Source of the DNA: Acidobacteriota bacterium
Lineage (GTDB): Bacteria > Acidobacteriota > Terriglobia > Terriglobales > Acidobacteriaceae
DNA: 64,000 bases
NCBI GenBank assembly: GCA_018268915.1
Contig: JAFDVQ010000016.1
Span: forward strand, 62,001-126,000
Direction: 5' to 3'
The notes beneath the pieces were generated by a model, which was given only the letters and a program-made list of their open reading frames with translations, made no database searches and was not told where the DNA came from. Of this stretch, positions 61,903 through 64,000 are shown one piece after another (the first letter of the stretch is position 1; each line of letters begins with the position of its first letter). The translations under genes and the position numbers were made by a program.

Positions 61903-63246
61903 GTGATTGAAGCGCAGGAAGCGGGGACCGTGTACTCACAATCGCCGAATCTCCGGCCAAAGTCTCGCTCACTTCGCTGGTGGATCGGCGCCATGCTGTT
62001 TGCCTCCACAACGATCAACTACGTGGATCGGCAGACCATGTCGTTGCTCGCTCCGTACCTGAAGGTGTTGTACCACTGGTCCAACACCGACTATGTAAAC
62101 CTGGTGATTGGTTTTCGAGTCGCGTATTCCATCGGCCAGACTGTCTGCGGCCGCCTGATGGACCGAATCGGAACGCGCACTGGCATAACGTTCACGGTGT
62201 TCTTCTACTCGTTTGTTTCAGTCCTGACGCCTTTGGCCAACGGCATCCTGGGGTTCATGGGATTCCGTATCGCTTTGGGATTCGCGGAATCTGCAAATTG
62301 GCCGACGGCGACCAAGGTGGTCTCGGAGTGGTTTCCTGCAAGAGAACGCGCCTTGGCTACGGCGTTCTTCGATAGCGGGTCTTCGATCGGAGGGGCGCTC
62401 GCTCCTTTTCTCGTGCTGTGGATTTATTTCCACTGGGGCTGGCGAATGGCCTTTGCTGTGCCTGGGTTTCTCGGTTTTTTCTGGCTCTTTGTCTGGCGAA
62501 AGTTTTACTACAGGCCTGAGGTTCATCCGCACATCTCTGCGAAGGAACGTGAGATGCTGCGGGTGGAGAAGCAGGCCGAGCAGCTTGCTAATAGCGACGC
62601 GAAGCTGAGGTGGCGCGATCTGCTCAAGATTCCTCAGACCTGGGGCGTGATTGCTGCGCGAGCTCTCACAGATCCGGTATGGTTCTTCGTGGCGGATTTT
62701 TTCCCAATCTATCTGGTGGGGAAGGGAATCGATCTTCGAAACGGATTAATTGCTATCTGGGTTCCGTTTCTAGCCGCTGATCTGGGCAATTTTGCCGGCG
62801 GAGCGGCGTCAGGCTACCTGGTGAGACGCGGGTGGACTCTGGGATGGGCTCGCAAAGCAGTCGTGATTGTGGGCGGGTGCGGAGTAACGCTGTTAATTCC
62901 AACCGTGTTCACGCATAACCTGGGGCTGATCACGGCGCTATTCGCGATATCGACCTTCTCGTATGCCGCCTTCAGCACAATCGCGAACGTCCTTCCTTCA
63001 GACTTGTATCCCAGCAGTGCTGTCGCTACCGTGAGCGGAGTAAGCGGCACCTTCGCCAGTCTCGGAACAATTGTTGCTATGAAGGCCGTGGGCTACCTGG
63101 CGGACGCAAGGGCAGGTATGGGTGGGCACGCATTCGATCCGATCTTGATTGCGAGCGGCATCATTCCTCTCATCGGGATGATTTTGGTTCTGCTCCTGGT
63201 CCGCAATTCGCGGGCGACCGACGAAGGCATCGTTCTTCGAATCTGA
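61903..63246 (+). CDS. MFS sugar/organic anion transporter (ACS family)
   Basis: 447 aa, 12 helices. WWIGAMLFASTTINYVDRQTMSLLAPYLK at the start is the hallmark of the anion:cation symporter family (hexuronate, glucarate, sialic acid and similar carriers). GLVDRxGxRxG-like loop RLMDRIGTRTGI and AESANWPTATKVVSEWFPARERALATAFFDSGSSIGGALAP follow. In this locus it is the only complete permease and the best candidate for bringing in GlcNAc or a related sugar. GTG 61903 with AGGAAAAG upstream is used. It ends 16 nt from the convergent BNR gene. Confidence 0.87.
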   Translation: MIEAQEAGTVYSQSPNLRPKSRSLRWWIGAMLFASTTINYVDRQTMSLLAPYLKVLYHWSNTDYVNLVIGFRVAYSIGQTVCGRLMDRIGTRTGITFTVFFYSFVSVLTPLANGILGFMGFRIALGFAESANWPTATKVVSEWFPARERALATAFFDSGSSIGGALAPFLVLWIYFHWGWRMAFAVPGFLGFFWLFVWRKFYYRPEVHPHISAKEREMLRVEKQAEQLANSDAKLRWRDLLKIPQTWGVIAARALTDPVWFFVADFFPIYLVGKGIDLRNGLIAIWVPFLAADLGNFAGGAASGYLVRRGWTLGWARKAVVIVGGCGVTLLIPTVFTHNLGLITALFAISTFSYAAFSTIANVLPSDLYPSSAVATVSGVSGTFASLGTIVAMKAVGYLADARAGMGGHAFDPILIASGIIPLIGMILVLLLVRNSRATDEGIVLRI

Positions 63247-63262
63247 AGCCTCCTTTGGAAGA

Positions 63263-64000
63263 CTAATGTCCAACTTCCAATTGTGGAGTGACGATGTCTC
63301 TGTGCACGGGTCCACTGAGCGAGACATGCCAGACTCCTCCGCCGAAAGTCGTGATGTAAACCATTGCCGGATCTTCCAGGTCCGGCATGACACGATGACC
63401 CCACTTGAAGTTATACGAGGAGATTCGTGTCCAGTGCTCTCCCCGGTCGACAGACTGCCACGCGGACGACTCGAACCCTGCTGCATAAAGCCGCCTGGAA
63501 TTTCGAGGATCAATGGTTACGTCGTAGATATGCTGATCACGATCCAGCACGCTCTTCCAACTTTTCCCGCCATCCTGCGACAGGAAGATGCCTCCGCCAA
63601 TTCCGTGCGTTGAAGTAGCTCGGGTCCATGCGGCGAGATAGAGTCGGTTTGAATCTTGGGGATCAACGGTGAGCCCGTTGGGCCCATTCACGTTGTCAGG
63701 AAGCTTGACGGGTGTCCAGGTCTCGGCGCCGTCAGACGACTTGTAGAGTGCGCCATCTCCGCTCGTCCCGATGCTGCCGTCTTCACTGCGACGGGCAATC
63801 ACGACGTAGAGCGTCCCGTCCGATGCGCGAGCCAAACGCCACGCGAAGGGTTCATTCTGAGTTATTCCCTTGTTCTTGAGTGTCCATGTGGCTCCGTCGT
63901 CTGTGCTCTTGTACACACCACGGCCGAACGCGGCTGCCCATAGAGTGCGCTTTCCAACGGGACTGGTGGGATCGAGCAGGATGTGCGTGGGGGCTGTCTC
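63263..64000 (-). CDS. BNR/sialidase-like beta-propeller protein, 5' end outside the window
   Basis: Partial protein of at least 245 aa, open to the right edge; an internal GTG at 63916 is not the start. Repeated Asp-box motifs are seen (KSTDDGATWTL, KSSDGAETWTPV, LSQDGGKSWKSV, QSVDRGEHWTRI) separated by PRNSRRLYAAGF-type strands, giving a propeller like those of sialidases, Vps10/Ycf48 proteins and xyloglucanases. Catalytic residues of sialidase are not visible in the part present. Most likely extracytoplasmic. Convergent with the MFS gene. Confidence 0.8.
   Translation of the reverse strand, partial: ETAPTHILLDPTSPVGKRTLWAAAFGRGVYKSTDDGATWTLKNKGITQNEPFAWRLARASDGTLYVVIARRSEDGSIGTSGDGALYKSSDGAETWTPVKLPDNVNGPNGLTVDPQDSNRLYLAAWTRATSTHGIGGGIFLSQDGGKSWKSVLDRDQHIYDVTIDPRNSRRLYAAGFESSAWQSVDRGEHWTRISSYNFKWGHRVMPDLEDPAMVYITTFGGGVWHVSLSGPVHRDIVTPQLEVGH

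Noticed and set aside
1..64000. CRISPR arrays, insertion sequences, prophage genes, rRNA and complete tRNA genes
   Set aside because: No regularly spaced repeats, transposase or integrase motifs, phage structural genes or full cloverleaf sequences were found on either strand.

Overview
The window looks like a stretch of an Acidobacteriota chromosome, most likely class Terriglobia. The evidence is an acidobacterial-type duplicated orphan permease (MacB/FtsX-like) with its own PadR regulator, two very large Oar-like TonB-dependent receptors with an N-terminal carboxypeptidase-regulatory domain, an ECF sigma factor paired with a Ser/Thr kinase-TPR protein, CRTAC1-type FG-GAP proteins, and many Tat-exported sugar enzymes. 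Almost all DNA is coding. No CRISPR array, rRNA, complete tRNA, prophage or insertion sequence was seen. Genes at both window edges are cut.

Region 1 (1-6036): an edge-truncated MFS transporter, a flavin-dependent halogenase-like monooxygenase, an overlapping alpha/beta hydrolase with an Asp nucleophile, and a CPA2 cation/proton antiporter, all on +. A Tat-exported transglutaminase-like protein converges on them. This resembles the end of a small specialised-metabolite or detoxification cluster. Region 2 (6368-10962): a TonB-dependent receptor and an MFS permease in one likely transcription unit. Region 3 (11056-15810, minus): a tightly overlapping three-gene secreted operon made of an FG-GAP/ASPIC-UnbV protein, a five-haem cytochrome fused to TPRs, and a small secreted unknown. 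Region 4 (16146-23507): a short cytoplasmic reductive-dehalogenase-like corrinoid/Fe-S protein, a NarL-type response regulator, a second TonB-dependent receptor with a palindrome-rich leader and a perfect intrinsic terminator, and a secreted TPR protein. The following 0.9 kb non-coding stretch holds the orphan 3' half of a tRNA-Glu gene, a likely old attachment site.

Region 5 (24432-38207): an ECF sigma factor fused to a zinc-finger anti-sigma-like domain is followed by two complete RND efflux systems on the same strand. The first is HAE-type (TolC, adaptor, pump, DUF2892 protein). The second is heavy-metal type (FG-GAP protein, adaptor, CzcA-like pump, CzcC-like channel). Region 6 (38407-48580): the PadR/orphan-permease pair, with a 16-bp direct repeat upstream of padR, and a decayed TPR fragment. 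Next come three uncharacterised envelope genes in a row, transcribed away from an ECF sigma/Ser-Thr kinase pair.

Region 7 (48778-64000): an amino-sugar locus. A ROK kinase, NagA and NagB give a route from GlcNAc to fructose-6-phosphate. Around them are an MFS sugar permease, a decayed MFS fragment, a DUF5107-TPR protein, an acetylxylan-esterase-like hydrolase, two Tat-exported Gfo/Idh/MocA oxidoreductases, a Tat-exported TIM-barrel epimerase and an edge-truncated BNR-repeat protein. Together they suggest uptake and dismantling of a decorated amino-sugar polymer or glycan.

The most interesting signals are the co-occurrence of halogenase-like and reductive-dehalogenase-like enzymes within 16 kb, the unknown envelope operon beside the sigma/kinase pair, the sigma/anti-sigma fusion next to two pumps, and the tRNA half.
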